DNA from: Lophius americanus | Taxonomy: Eukaryota > Chordata > Actinopteri > Lophiiformes > Lophiidae | Assembly: GCA_037951165.1 (NCBI GenBank) | Contig: JBBDHG010000006.1 | Coordinates: forward strand, 1,302,001 to 1,366,000 | DNA length: 64,000 bases | Direction of reading: 5' to 3' | Shown here: positions 34,866 through 47,619 of the stretch, piece by piece | Layout: each line of letters starts with the position of its first letter | Position numbering within the stretch: position 1 is the stretch's first letter | Notes under the pieces: model-generated | Told to the model about the DNA's origin: nothing | The model's database searches: none | What the model saw: only the letters and a program-made list of their open reading frames with translations | Program-made: the position numbers and the translations under genes

Positions 34866-36479
34866 GTATTTGCATTTTGCCATATTCTTAGGTTCAATTA
34901 AAGCACCTTTTATATGAAGTGAGCTCTCAGAGTTTTTTTATGTTCTCCTGCAGTTGAAAGATCCTCAAAACCACAATTCACCTCCTTCACTTTGTTGAGA
35001 ACACATTTGACACCTTCTCGGGGGTTTGATGCTACTTCAAAGAATTTCTGCGGTGAACCCGACTTTGATATCAGACACAACTATTGGTTGTGTTGGGCGG
35101 ACGTTTCCAGACTGCAGCCTTGTTGTATTGTCATTGTAGTCGTGTAGTTGCTTATTTTGGAGTTGATAGAGAGAGTAGATGTGAATTATAGGGATTGTGG
35201 GTGTTATCTCCTGTCTAGCATTCCCTTAGCACACCACACAACTCATTTCTCACTTTGCTCGCAGGGGCTAGGAGCACGTCTCTTTCTCATAGCCCTCAGA
35301 AGTCAAGTGGCCCTCAGCCATTCGAGCTGACTGTCGGGTGTCACTGTGAGTCAGCGTCATGCAGAGGTGTAAAAGATAATCATGGGGTTTACATGCTACA
35401 TTTGCCTTTAACTGAGGGAAAATAGTGTGCCGAGCTCCAAATAGAAGTCTGCAGCGACACCTCTGTGCATGTCGACTTGGGACAGTGTATATCTTAATTA
35501 GCTTGTTGAAACTGTCAGTGGTTTGAGCATCATGTGGATGGGATGGTTGGTGGAGGGTCTGGACTATGGTGGTGGAGGGGGCGATCTAGCAAATGGCTGC
35601 ATGTTGTCTTGCAGGCACCGAGTCACAGAGTGGAGAGACTGAGGCTGTCAGAAGTCTTGCCACTGCCAGGAGCACACACACACACACACACGCACACACA
35701 CACCACCACCTCAACCCCCATGCGATAACCCTGCTCTACTCCAACCCAGCAGGCACAGAAACAGAAGTTAAGAGTAGAGGAAGTCTTGTGTCATTGCGTG
35801 TGAAGACATCCAGTGTTCCGAGGGTTGGAAACAATGTGCAACCCCAATGTTTGTTTTACTTCCCTTAGTTATGAGTCGCTTTTGGCCACAGACTGTCACA
35901 GATTGGTACCACTTACGGTTGAGATCGGGACTCAAGTTGACCTAATCCGACGTTGGCCCTATGGTTGACTCCTTTAATTAGAAAGAGTGAATATGCCACT
36001 GACTTAAAGTAATGCTTATCTTTTAAGATTCAATGCAGAGTCTGCTCTTTTCAGTATTGTGGACTTCTGAATGATGAAAAAATACAACAAAAGCTGAGGA
36101 GAGCATAAAGATGTGCTCCACTTTAGTATCTCAAGGACGCTATCAAGAATTCTGCATAAACTGTCAGTCTAGACACCCTGATGGCAGTTCTAAGAATTAC
36201 AGATAGTGACCGAAAAAAATAAACTGTCAGTTTATTGGCATGAAGATTGATTTTGCTCAAGTGGACCACCAACACATCCAAAATTCAAAATCTATTGAGG
36301 GAGGAACATTTAGAAGTAAAGAACAGCAAGAGAAATTCTACAAAATATGGCAGCATTTCATGGAGTGCTTCAATTTTATAAATGTATCTGATAAGAATGG
36401 AGATACCTATAAAGGGAACTTTTTCACTTAAGGGAATAATGCTAAGAGTTCTGAGGCATACTTTTCATGTATTTATTTT
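34866..36479. other. Spacer with a short (CA)n run
   Basis: A (CA)n run lies at 35680-35702. A 63-codon frame at 36240-36431 has no motif. No gene was recognised. Confidence 0.5.
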
Positions 36480-36483
36480 AAAT

Positions 36484-37050
36484 GTATTATAATTATTGTT
36501 ATTATTACCCCCTTGAAATTTTCAAAAGAACCTCCCCAATGGACTTATTTTCATCTAAAAGTATGAAATTTGGTACACGTCTTAAGCATACAAAGATCTA
36601 CCAAAACGTTCATTGGTGCTATAAGCCAAAAGTAACAGGAATTTCCACTTTCCACTTTCATTAGTAACTGAATGTTGTTTCGTTTTATGTCTGTTCATAC
36701 AATGACAATAAAATGTATATCTGAGGAAAAAAGGATTTGATTTTGGGTGTTTCCAGGGGTTGTGTTTTACCTATTTACTCTTAGAGAGTTTATCCAATTG
36801 ACTTTAAATTTGGTTTGTTACACGTTGAGATCATGGGGATTAAAATTGGAACAAAATACTGAGTTTCTGAACATGTGGATTTTTGAACAATATTGATGAT
36901 TCGCCATAAAATACAAAATTGCCATAAATTGGCTGTTTATCATCTGATCTGCCCCAAATTCACATGTTGTAAAAATTTAAATTATCAGGATTTTTCTTAG
37001 CCCCACTTCATCGAAAATTCTAATTTTATGTTTTATAGTTTGTTAAATAA
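36484..37050. repeat. Possible teleost interspersed repeat
   Basis: GTATGAAATTTGGTACACG (near 36561) and TTGACTTTAAATTTGGTTTG (near 36798) are two copies of an AAATTTGGT phrase in text that resembles a frequent teleost repeat. AATGACAATAAAATG near 36702 looks like a retroposon 3' end. Class unknown. Confidence 0.3.
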
Positions 37051-38685
37051 CTACTGGCTCATGGACCCCACACAAATCAATTTTAGTTGGGAAAGCCAGA
37101 ACTCTATGGAAATGTGTTCTTTAGACGGGTGTAAGTGTTTGAATAACGGTATGGGTGTGGCAGAGGGACATATAGTAATGTCTGGCCACAAAACTTGAAG
37201 CCAGCATAACACCACTGCATATAACTTGATCTTTACCGAATCTCTTAGGTTGATGAAGGTCAGTGCTTGAAGAGGTCTAAATGAAAAATAAAAATTTTCT
37301 ACAACGCCAGCTAAGGGCCACATAAAATTATAAAATGTCATACTTTGATTAAATGCTAATAGATTCATTTTGGCACATTCTTCAAATTTTGTATGATAAG
37401 TCATGACAAGTTGCTAATGTTGTGTTGAACATAATTTCAGTTCTTGATGACACAGAGTACTAGGCAGTTACAGAGACTTCTACCATCTCCAAATGTGGAA
37501 CTTAATTGGAAAAGAAAAAGGTGATTTTGAGGGGGCTGTGGAAAAAGGAGCAGGAGGGATGTTTTTGTAAGAAAGAGAGCAGACAGCCAAAAGGTGAAAC
37601 ACAAACACAAAAACATTTCACAGCAATGGCAGCATAGGTTAAAGGGTTTACTTTGTCTGTCAGATGTTCAGGTTCATGGATTTCTCACTCTGCTCTTATT
37701 TTTATAGTAAAATCTGCTTAGTCTTTATGTAAAGGACAATTAATCAAATACCTCCCTAACTTAGTAAGATTAGATTATTGTTCGATGTTAAGCAGCTGTT
37801 GATATAAATAAAAAATATATTCAAATTTTATGAATAATTTTCAAAAATAATTAAATTGGGTTTTCTGACCCGAGGAAGTGTTTGGTTGTTTTCAGAAGTT
37901 GGGTGTGCGAACACCTCATTATATCTTCAACTGAGGAGTTAGGAAAGATTGTACTTCCTGTAATTCCGTTGTTTAGCTCCTACTATAGAGTAGGTAGTCT
38001 TCCTTCGCCGGAGGAACTTTGAGTGAGAAATTGATGACTGAGTAGTTGAACTCACGCGGCAGTGCAACATTTTTAAAAGCAGTTCTTGAACCGAAGTTGC
38101 GTCAACAACTGCTTGTAACGATGGCATAATGCCTGGTTCAAATGACACAACAGCAGCCAACACCTCTGCCTTTTCAATGTTTCATTGAAGGAATAATACA
38201 AGAATTATAAAAGAGTGGAGAAAACATAAAGTGCTTCTGCAGCCCGGACGTGCCTCTTCATCGTCATATCACTTGACGTGAATGGTTGATGTCAAACGTG
38301 TGGTGTTGCCAACCTTCCAACCAAGACATGGCAACCATTTATGACTCTGTGATTGCGTGATATGACGGAATGAATCTTGAAATACTATCATTAAATGCAA
38401 AAAATATCATGAATAATTAACCATTCATTGCACAGACGAGTGTCTTCCTAAGTGTTGCTGTAGCCTTTGTCACAAAATCAAAGTGGTTAACCAACCAGTA
38501 CGGCTGCAATCAGTTCAGCATTCCCATTGGCTCTGTGACTGTCAATAGAGAAGGGAGATTTGCATACCTGTAGCAAGGGTCCTCCCCTAGTCAAATTTGC
38601 GCCCTAAGCATAACCAATATTCCCCCCACCTCAAACCCCATTGCTATATGAAATACATGTCATTCACAAAATAAATATATGTCTG

Positions 38686-38687
<2 letters not shown>
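37051..38687. other. Spacer, nothing firm
   Basis: Minus-strand frames at 37051-37404 and 37939-38163 show no recognised motif. Confidence 0.45.
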
Positions 38688-38758
<71 letters not shown>

Positions 38759-39057
38759 CACATCATTATTATTATTACTTTCCTTGTTATTATTATTATT
38801 ATCATCATTATTATTATTATTATTACTTTCATTATTATTATTATTTCCATCATCATCATCATTATTATTATAATCATCATCATTATTATTATTATTATTT
38901 TCATTATTATTATTTTTATCATCATCACCATTATTATTATTATTACTATTATTACTTTCATTATTATTATTATTATCATTATCATCATCATTATTATTAT
39001 TATTACTTTCATTATTATTATTATTATTATTTTCATCATTGTAATTATTATTATTAC
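38688..39057. repeat. Long degenerate (ATT)n microsatellite
   Basis: A 370-base trinucleotide array. The first 70 bases are pure ATT; the rest is mixed with ATC, ACTTTC and TTC units. Open frames here give tyrosine or isoleucine runs and are artefacts. Confidence 0.95.
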
Positions 39058-39784
39058 ATCCTGAGGTCGGCTCTCAGGCTCGGAAATACATGCCTGAAAA
39101 CGACAATTTGCATTCTTCCAATTCCTCAGGTACATGTACCTTTTATCAGTATCAGTAAAGATTGTCATTTTTACACACTGCTGATTGGTTGGTGTGTCGT
39201 ACCCTTGGGTCATCCAGTTGTGACAGAATGTGATTAAAATACTTCCAAAATTGTGATATTTTTTCATTAATTCCATCAACAGTACAAAATCAAGTATTTC
39301 TTTATAATTCGATTTGTTTTTATCGCTTTCATCTTTAATACTGTTAACGATTTGTACATGTATGAATTGACATATTAGAAACACTATTAACCGAATATAC
39401 GCTCATCAGTTTTATTGGGTACCTAATCGAGGGATTACTCAGATACATGTAGACGAAAACGAAAAAACCGTACAGGTTAAGGATTTCCCAAAACTCGATA
39501 CATTATTTGCCTCTATAATCTTTTGATATAGTCTAACCTTATAAATATAAATTATATACTATAAACTAGCAGTAGTATGAGCATGTATAGTGTATATGAT
39601 AATATAATGGGAGATTTCCTGAACATCCGTATTTTACTCCATTTAATTTGTTGACAAGGTTCGATGTGAATGTTTTTTTCTAAGATATCCGTTGTTCCAA
39701 AGGCAGGAATAAATAGAGAAAAAAAATTAGAAAGTGTCATAAAGTGAATACAGTTTGACAATGAATGTCCTATATATCTCACAG
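39058..39784. other. Spacer, nothing firm
   Basis: A CATCAGTTTTATTGGGTACC phrase near 39405 resembles one end of a common teleost DNA element (usually TTTATTAGGTAC). Nothing else was seen. Confidence 0.4.
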
Positions 39785-40440
39785 AGTTTAATTAATTAAC
39801 ATCCAGTTATTGAAAAAAGGTATAGTTTCAATTAAGTAGCCTTAATTGAAAAAGATCATTTGAAAAACTAAATGTTCTATTAGAAATTCAATTACCTTGC
39901 TGAGGAGAAGAATATCATATAATTCTTCATAATGGACTCTGGGATGTAATAAGTCAACCAATTAACAGTTTTTTATTTGATTTAGGTAGATTTTATGATC
40001 ATTGTTCACGGTATCAATTACACGCATGAGCTTTGTGTAGACAATGTTCATAATGGCGGTAAATGGCAGAGGAGGAAAGCACCCCTGACTAATTAATGCA
40101 TCTCTAACCAGCTTTCAATTAGAACACAAATCATGCACTAACACACATCTAGGTCAGGGCTCTCTTTGTTCACCACAGAGGCTCCTGCAGAAAACTGTAC
40201 CAAACTAGGGCTGGGGTCGTACAAAACTTGACTTCCACACTTCCTCAGAGGTTGCAACGCCGCTTTTAGTCTTTTCTTCCTCTGACTGCTTCTACACTTT
40301 TGACTGATATCAATCAAATCCACACCTGGGTCAGCCATTTCCTCGAGCTCACGCTGCATCCGTGGAAATGAATATTCAGCACTTTGATGATAAAGGCTTT
40401 GCTGTTTGTGCACACTGAACACATTAATTTGCTGGCACTA
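39785..40440. promoter_or_regulatory. Possible conserved non-coding region
   Basis: Rich in TAATTA-type cores (39790, 40090), SOX-like ATTGTTC and ACAATG words near 39998 and 40040, and free of obvious repeats. It overlaps a 94-codon minus frame at 40138-40422 which is discussed in the findings. The enhancer reading is by texture only. Confidence 0.25.
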
Positions 40441-40930
40441 TACCTTTTTTTTCTCAGTACATTTACTGCATGCTTTACGGGCAGCAGCGCTGTGCCGGGA
40501 AATTCATTAAACAGGAGGACGTATGGATATGGGTGAGTGAGGTAAATTTCCTTATTTTACCGCTGTCATTCACTGGTTTTTAAGCTAAGCTCTGTTCTTT
40601 AGGACATCTTAATATTATATCATACGATAATACCACAGTAAAAACATAGATTTCTAGATAAACAAAGTGTGAAAACTGCCAGTTTGATTCCCAACATGAC
40701 AACTGAGCCCTGAGACTGAACTTTATTAACTACCAATGATTGTCTCTCTAGATTTGAACCCAGAACCTTATCCATTACTTTCTTACGGCAGATGACTGAA
40801 AAGTACCAGAGATAAGATAGTGCCAGTTTGTTAATCATAACATTTAACTTGAAATTACAAGAATTAATTCTTCTTCTTCCAATTTTCTCCACTCACTTAT
40901 TTAAACGACTGCTATCCGGAAGGCAAAAAT
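40441..40930. other. Spacer, nothing recognised
   Basis: A 90-codon minus frame (40620-40892) has no motif. No repeat was identified. Confidence 0.5.
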
Positions 40931-40934
40931 AGTT

Positions 40935-41070
40935 TGACACATATTCATGAAAATTGGTCGGATGGCTGATCAGATGACAGAGACGAATCCATAACATTTT
41001 GGAATTTATTCCGAAAAAGAGATGGAGTCCTGAATTTGATTTGACTTTTTTTTCTCCATCTAGTCATGAC
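40935..41070 (+). repeat. Dispersed repeat family A, downstream half
   Basis: CATATTCATGAAAATTGGTC, then GACGAATCCATAACATTTTG and TTTATTCCGAAAAAGAG, follow the order expected for the downstream part of family A, which normally continues with a CATGAAA-TTGGT phrase. The upstream half is absent. Confidence 0.4.
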
Positions 41071-41929
41071 CTTGATGTCTTTGTGACAGTGTAACCTTAG
41101 TTTCTTTGATGTCATGTGATAATGTTGAGACTGAGGTTCCTTGGGGATCTGCTCTACAAAGTCTCTTTGTAGTTAAGACTTATTTCATTCCATCGCTGCC
41201 TACTTTTCTAAATAACTAAATCATTTTAATTAGGGTTAGGACATAGAGTATATGTAATATGCAGAAATGGGTCTGGGTTTTTGCGCTTTAATGTCCCAAG
41301 CCGAGACCAGCCCCCCCAAAAAGGAGATTAAACATAACTTCTATTATCTGGCCTAGAGCAATGTTCAGTTATTTGTTTTAATGGTGTTAATTCAGATAAA
41401 ATGGCAATTTTGTTTTGGTGAATGCTTGAAATGAACCTCCAATGCTGAAGGTTTGGGACTAAACTATGGCGTCATCAGTTGTTTTCCAGCAGGGGGCAAT
41501 ATTAACCAGGCTGGAAAAGAATCCTGGAATGGATTCAGGCAGCCCCAACAGTAGAATTGAATTATATGTTGCATAATATAAATTAAACTGTGCTCTAGCA
41601 GCAGAAGGAGATAATACATGATCTCGTAAGATGACAAATAGCCCGCAAGAATAATAACTGCCCCTTATTTACAGCATGGAAACCGACCAGCACGATGCAG
41701 TAATACATGGCCACTTAATGCTGAGGGTCAACCTCAGTCCTCCAACTGCAGCAGCAGAGTGACGGGCGCTCCAAACGAACCAACCGTCTGTTAGAGATGT
41801 AAGTAAACAAACTTCTGGCTCACAGACAAGAGGCGGAACCAGATGAAGGGACTGATGCTAGACAAAAAACAACTTTAAGACACATTTACTCTCAAATCCC
41901 AAACGCCAAATTGTTGTTTGACTCACTCT
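41071..41929. other. Spacer, nothing recognised
   Basis: No gene or clear repeat was seen. Confidence 0.5.
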
Positions 41930-42310
41930 CACACGCATATACGCACACACACGTAAACGCAAACAAACATGTACGCGCACGCATAAACAAACATACATAC
42001 AAACACTTATACGCACACACATGTTAATACACACACACGTAGGAACATATGTACGCACACTCGTAAACAAACACACAGAAACACAGGCACATACCCACGC
42101 ATACACAAACACACATGTACGCACACATGTATGCACACTCCTAAACACACACTTATACGCACACACACGTAAATGCACCGACACATGTACGCAAATTAGC
42201 AAACACAAACACACACACATAAACACACAAACACAAATACACACACACGTGCACACAAACGCGTACACACAAACACGCACGCACACACGCATACACGCAT
42301 TCACAAACTC
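41930..42310. repeat. CA-rich low-complexity array
   Basis: A 380-base degenerate array of ACAC, ACGC and AAAC words, with longer echoes such as CACACATGTACGCACAC. Open frames on both strands are artefacts of the repeat. Confidence 0.9.
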
Positions 42311-42428
42311 ACATTCTAAAAACAGTAGCTGCATAATTTCATAGTGATGAGTTATGAGTCGTGGATTATTATCACCGCATAATGTAGTTTCACCTTCATC
42401 TTTGAGGAGATGAAAGTACTCTCTACCG

Positions 42429-42659
<231 letters not shown>

Positions 42660-42724
42660 TGATATGTTTGCATGATAATTTCTCCTTCTTTTAATGCCTA
42701 CTCTTTTTCATTACTTTGTTATAC

Positions 42725-42930
42725 ACAGTGAAACATTGTAAAAAGTTAGTTCTCTGCATTCGACCCGTCCCTGAGGAGCAGATGGGGGAACTCTTAAAGC
42801 ACCCAGGGCGTTGGGTTCAGGGTCTTGCTCAAAGAACCTACATAGACTGCTGAGGCGGTCTGGGGATCAGACTATTGATCTTCCGATTGGAGGAGACGGC
42901 TCAACCCACCGAGCAGCAGCCGCCCTCTGG
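42725..42930 (-). repeat. tRNA-derived SINE (V-SINE-like)
   Basis: Minus strand: GGCGGCTGCTGCTCGGTGGG (A box), CCGATTGGAAGATCAATAG, a worn B box, TTGAGCAAGACCCTGAACCC and CTCCTCAGGGACGGGTCGAA. The order matches the copy at 26119. It directly follows the tetranucleotide array. Confidence 0.82.
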
Positions 42931-43089
42931 ATCATATCGACAGAAGTGTTTATGTATCTTCTCATGCTTCGTTGGACTGTTGAATGTTGAGAAAGAAAAT
43001 ATTCCCTGATTTACAATTTGTTATTTAACGAGATGGTTCTGAGCTCCACTAGGAATCAAGAAATAAATTGGACAGGTACAATAATTTTC
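42931..43089. other. Spacer, nothing recognised
   Basis: Short interval between a SINE and the next block; nothing seen. Confidence 0.5.
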
Positions 43090-43550
43090 CTCAAATTGCA
43101 GCCTCCGCTATTTATTAATGCTAACATAAATAATTATGTATACAGATATGAAGAAGTATGCATTAATTTCATATGTATCTGTGCATGTTTTCAGAGTTAA
43201 ACATGCACAAATTAAACGAATGAAACAGCGCACTAATGCTGGAAATAATCGTTAGCGTCGCCAGACTGGCCGTGTGGTGTTAATTCAATGACACACATCT
43301 AAAGACAGAAGAAAAGGAACAAATTGAAATGAAAAAGTAAGAAAGCCACCTCTGAATATTACCTGGGCACCACTCCCTCCACTTTTGCTGCTTTTTATTT
43401 ACTCGGCTCATTTTCACAACCTCCTCAAGTGCAATTTTTTTAATGGCTCAACTATTGACTTTATCATGCGGACACATCAGTTTCAATGTAAAAGACGCAA
43501 GGAAGTATTTGGGGCGTTCTCGCTTTAAACAGACTGGATTTTATAATATG
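43090..43550. promoter_or_regulatory. Possible conserved non-coding region
   Basis: Repeat-free sequence with clustered homeodomain-like words (ATTAATG, TAATTTC, TTAATTC) and a balanced stretch with TTTTTATTTACTCGGC near 43393. Texture only; conservation was not tested. Confidence 0.22.
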
Positions 43551-43930
43551 GACGGAGATGAGCCTTAAGAGGTCGATCCTGTGGGCTGTAAAACATTTTA
43601 TACATGTAAAAACCTACAAAAACCAGATAAAACGTCTTATCTGTGTTAATTTGATGTTCAACCCATGGAGAAAAACCGAACTAAGCGCTTACTTAAGCGC
43701 TTACTTAAGTTTTTCAGTGTATAGAAAATATCACTGTGTGTAAAACTTACCGAACTCCATTATTATAAATAAATCCTATTTACCATATTTTGTTTAGTTA
43801 TATAACGGTATATAACTTATAAGACTGTGTAGTAGGGTCACTTACTGCCACCACTCCTTCTTGGTTAATTTCCTCAAGGTTATATTTCATAGACAAATAC
43901 AAACGTAAATTACATTGAAATATTATGTAG
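43551..43930. other. Spacer with a short direct repeat
   Basis: AAGCGCTTACTT occurs twice in tandem (from 43682 and from 43695). No gene was recognised. Confidence 0.5.
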
Positions 43931-43931
43931 T

Positions 43932-44098
43932 AATGTGTGTGTGTGTGTTTGTATGTGTGCGTGTGTGCGTATGAGTGCGAGTGCATATATGTGAGCGTGT
44001 CTGTGTGTGGGTGTGTGTGAGTTTGTATGTGTGAGTGTGTATGTGTGTGTGTGTGTGTGAGTGTGTGTGTGTATGTGTGTGTGAGTGTGGGGGTGAGT
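43932..44098. repeat. (TG)n-rich microsatellite
   Basis: A degenerate TG array with GTAT, GAGT and GGGT variants, followed by a poly(T) run at 44130-44140. Frames of histidine-threonine repeats on the minus strand are artefacts. Confidence 0.93.
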
Positions 44099-45279
44099 GA
44101 GTAAATGGTTGGGCGGCAGCTGGCCAGAGTTTTTTTTTTTTGCAGTGCTCCCGCCTTGGGGAGCCCCCACTCCAGCTGTGATTGATGCGCTCCTGTTGCT
44201 GACCGTGCAGAGGCCAGAGCACGGGGACCTGCTGAGGCTGATGTTTATTTGTGGTTAGAAACCACCTCGGTAAGGGGGCCCGGGTCGTCAAACATCTTAA
44301 TCCTCACAAAGAGAGCTCTGGCTCTGATTTTCTCCTATGAAAGAACACATCAACTTCTCTTTCTGTTGTTGATGCGGTACACCCCACCATGTCGCTGCTT
44401 GTGATTTCTCACCATTATGTCAGACAGGTTGCACAGCTCGGCACGCTAGCGCCACGTCCGTATGCTGGGTATCCACTCATGTTCTTCCATTTTTGACAAC
44501 CTGTTTAACTTTGTTTTAACTTTTGCTCACTGGTTAGTTCAGGTTAAGCCCGACTTGAATGAAAGACCCAAAATAAACCATCAGACATATTTGCATAACC
44601 TTGGTGTCTATGGACAGGTACGACAACAAAAAATTGATTTTCAGTGCCAATAACACTGTGACAGTAATCTGAGATTTACATACAAAAAATACCTATCTTT
44701 CTCTCCTTGCTTGATTTAATTTTTACATAAAAAAGGCTCTAATATCATTATATTACAGTAACATCATGAGGAAAAAAACATCAATGGATTTTGATAACTA
44801 CTGAATCAAACACAGTTTCTGTTGGACAGTTTCCATTTGGTACGGTAGAACAGTCAATGTACCCAAAACAAGCCAAAAATGAGAATTTGACACCAGAGAG
44901 GGATTTTGACTGCAAAGTAACACAAATGGCCTCAAGAGAGAGCTATATGCACATATTACAATTGATTGCTATGAAATTCAAATTGTTTTTTTTTGTTTAA
45001 TCCACCATAAACTTTCAAACACATCAGATAATCCTGAATATTCATCCACGTGGATGCAGACCTCAGTCATCAGAACACTGCTTCTGATGACGTATGACAG
45101 AGTTCGTCAGCATGTTGCATGTTTATTGGCTGACTTTAAATCCCCTCTTGGAGGGCGAAGTTGGTATTCTCCATTCAAAACATGTGAAGAATCAGAGGAG
45201 ATACAGTTAGCCAGTCTGAGCTCTTATAGTGAGTTTCTACGAAAGTCTGTTCCACAGGTTGGCCATTAAACAACCTGTG
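44099..45279. other. Spacer, nothing firm
   Basis: Frames at 44462-44653, 44791-45000 and 45054-45269 on the plus strand show no motif. Text at 44800-45000 (TTCCATTTGGTACGGTAG) may be an old interspersed repeat. Confidence 0.4.
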
Positions 45280-45284
45280 TAGCT

Positions 45285-45400
45285 ACTCACATCTCAATAT
45301 CTCCAATGTTAAAGGTCTTTATTCAAACTTCTGCTAACATTTTGGCTTCCGGAGCCTTCTTCTGAGCAATACAAGAGTTTAGGAGTAGGATGTCATTTCA
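45285..45400 (-). mobile_element. Penelope-like end fragment with hammerhead-like motif
   Basis: The minus strand reads CTCAGAAGAAGGCTCCGGAA then GCCAAAATGTTAGCAG (45366 downward), followed by GAATAAAGACCTTTAACATT. The small GGCT-loop-AGCC stem between GARGA-like and AAA-like core words resembles the ends of teleost Penelope-like elements that carry hammerhead ribozymes. A similar motif lies at 53691-53721. Confidence 0.4.
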
Positions 45401-45504
45401 GTAACAGCAATTTATATCCAGAGCTTCAAAGTTGGCTCATGACATCACAAAATGAGGATGAGATGATCAAAGAGTAAGTGTGTTAAGATTAAAGCAATAG
45501 GTAA

Positions 45505-45655
45505 CCAGTCCAATGAAGTTTAAGGAGGCTGGAGGGCCATTTTTGGCTTCTTATTGCTTCCTCTACCAGGCTTCGTCATGGCCCTCCAGCCACTTTACCC
45601 TTCATTGGACTGGAACACTTGACTGTCCCAATCGGAGGTGGGGGACAGTCAAGTG
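45505..45655. repeat. Two adjacent hairpins
   Basis: Arms 45505-45540 and 45578-45613 pair at 32 of 36 positions around a 37-base loop. Directly after, 45616-45629 and 45642-45655 form a perfect 14-bp stem (CACTTGACTGTCCC) with a 12-base loop. They follow the Penelope-like fragment and may belong to one element. Confidence 0.85.
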
Positions 45656-47619
45656 TCACTCAGAGAGAGATGAACTGGATCGCCACACTCAACACCATGA
45701 CACCTGCTAATGATGACTTTACCTTCAAATGTTTACTCTGAATGGACGTCTAGCTGCTACAACACACACATTCTGAATTGTGACCATATCTACATACCGG
45801 GGATCTAGGTGACCTCAGGAAACACACGCTGGGACCAGCCACACAGGACTTCCTGTATATCTTTTGCTTTAATTCTAACACAATTGGAATAAAGAACTTT
45901 TAACATTGGGGTTATTGAGATCTGTTTACCTGCACGGGTTGTTTTGTTAGTGGCAACTTTTTTTCCCACTTTTTTGAACCTTACTTGATTTGGATGAGCA
46001 CATTTGACTAGGGGAAGACACTTCCAATCCCACCATTCCACAGTATTTTAAGTGTTTATTATAAAAATGTTTTTTTCACACCATTGAATCAGGCAGTCAA
46101 CATCATGCTGGTCCTGTCTGGGGTCATCACTGTCCGTCAGTAGAGACAGAAAGGAGGGGTTATGAGAGTATTTAAGGAGGAATTGGTTGGCAACGCTGTA
46201 TATCCAACAATTATGTTAGATATAGTGTACTACTTGTACCTGCCTGGAATACTCCAATCAGCCAGAGAGATAACAGTGGAATTCTAGACAGTTCTCGAGC
46301 TCAGTGGTAGCCATCTCGACTAGAGGCACCAGACTTTTCAAGCTTGTGAAAATGTTAGAAAAGATGGAGACGCTACAGCAGAGAAAACCAGAAGGATGCA
46401 CTGTCTGAATGTCATTTCTATTTAGCATGAAATAAGATTCACGTAAAACTGGCTATTGTAGTCAAGTGGAAAAGAGCGAAAAAAAATTTTGAACATTGGA
46501 ACAAGACATTTCAACATTCCTATTATGTAAGATGCAACTTATATATACACTGTAAATGTATATATATATGCTATCCTATATGAAAGTACACTAACGTGAG
46601 TACATTATTTGACCCTTTTTGGAGATATTCCCCCTTTTTTTTATCCCCCGCTCATGTGATTCATTCATTTTTGATGTGTGAGCTGCAGCAGTTGATTTGA
46701 GACAACAAATCAACAACTGATGCTGCTACAGCTCTCTGAGACTCCAATTTTGAAATTCATTGACTCTGTAAGAAAGTATACTTATGTATGCTACATGATT
46801 GTGTACTGATGGAAGTACGTGATTTGAGACTTGGATTTTTATGACCCCTCATAAAGGAAGCGAGGAAGAGGATATGTGTAAGAATGATTTCTATCTGTTC
46901 CTCTAAGTTTCTAGCTAGTCCTATCCCAACAAATTCATTGAATGCTTTATTTCATGTGTGCTATACAACCTTTTTTTATCTTATTATATATCAGCTCAGG
47001 CAAGAATATTTTTTGTTTATATGTTTGTTCACAGATCACTAAGAATTAAAAACATGCAAAATGTTACTTACACTGAAAATAAATTATTTTAGGTCTTCCC
47101 TGTCACCAAGGCCATGTGAAAATAAGAAAACAACAAAAAAAACAAGGGTGAACAAGGTGGACCAGAGTGGACCAGGTTACGTAAAAGAAAAAAATTCCCC
47201 ACAAAACCTCCTGAAATCAACTGAGTTCTGAATTATTGATTTGTTGTATTTAGAGTATTTTCTTGTTTGTTTTAATGTTTTTTTCATCCTTCGCACGGTG
47301 TCCTCTACGTACAAGTGCCATTCCTCCTGAGTGAGAAACGATTATGTTCAATGTGAGTTGGAGTTGTTTTCTCATTACATAGAGTGAACTGGTTAAGGGT
47401 GCTTTTATTACTCAATTCTGAAAAAGGATTTGAGTGGATAAATATGCAACCATAGAAAAATTTGGATTTATGATATAAAACTTCTCTTTTTCTCACAGTC
47501 TAGCCTCAATTGTAAGTATTAAAACCATCTGAGTTTTGCTCTCTCGGTAGATGCACACACACCAGGGCAGTAACTTATCTCACCTTTTCTTTGCCATAGC
47601 TATTTGAACATCTTAAAAC
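45656..47619. other. Spacer with one hairpin
   Basis: Near 46680-46735 an imperfect hairpin has the core GTTGATTTG with CAAATCAAC and outer GAGCTG with CAGCTC. Frames at 45805-46041 and 47305-47496 on the minus strand have no motif. No gene was recognised. Confidence 0.45.

Noticed and set aside
38641..39384. Frames of 198 and 208 codons, tyrosine-, isoleucine- and methionine-rich
   Set aside because: Products of the ATT microsatellite with no independent coding sign.
41858..42344. 158-codon cysteine-valine-rich frame and its opposite-strand partner
   Set aside because: Both derive from the CA-rich array.
43910..44291. Histidine-threonine-rich minus frames
   Set aside because: Derived from the TG array.
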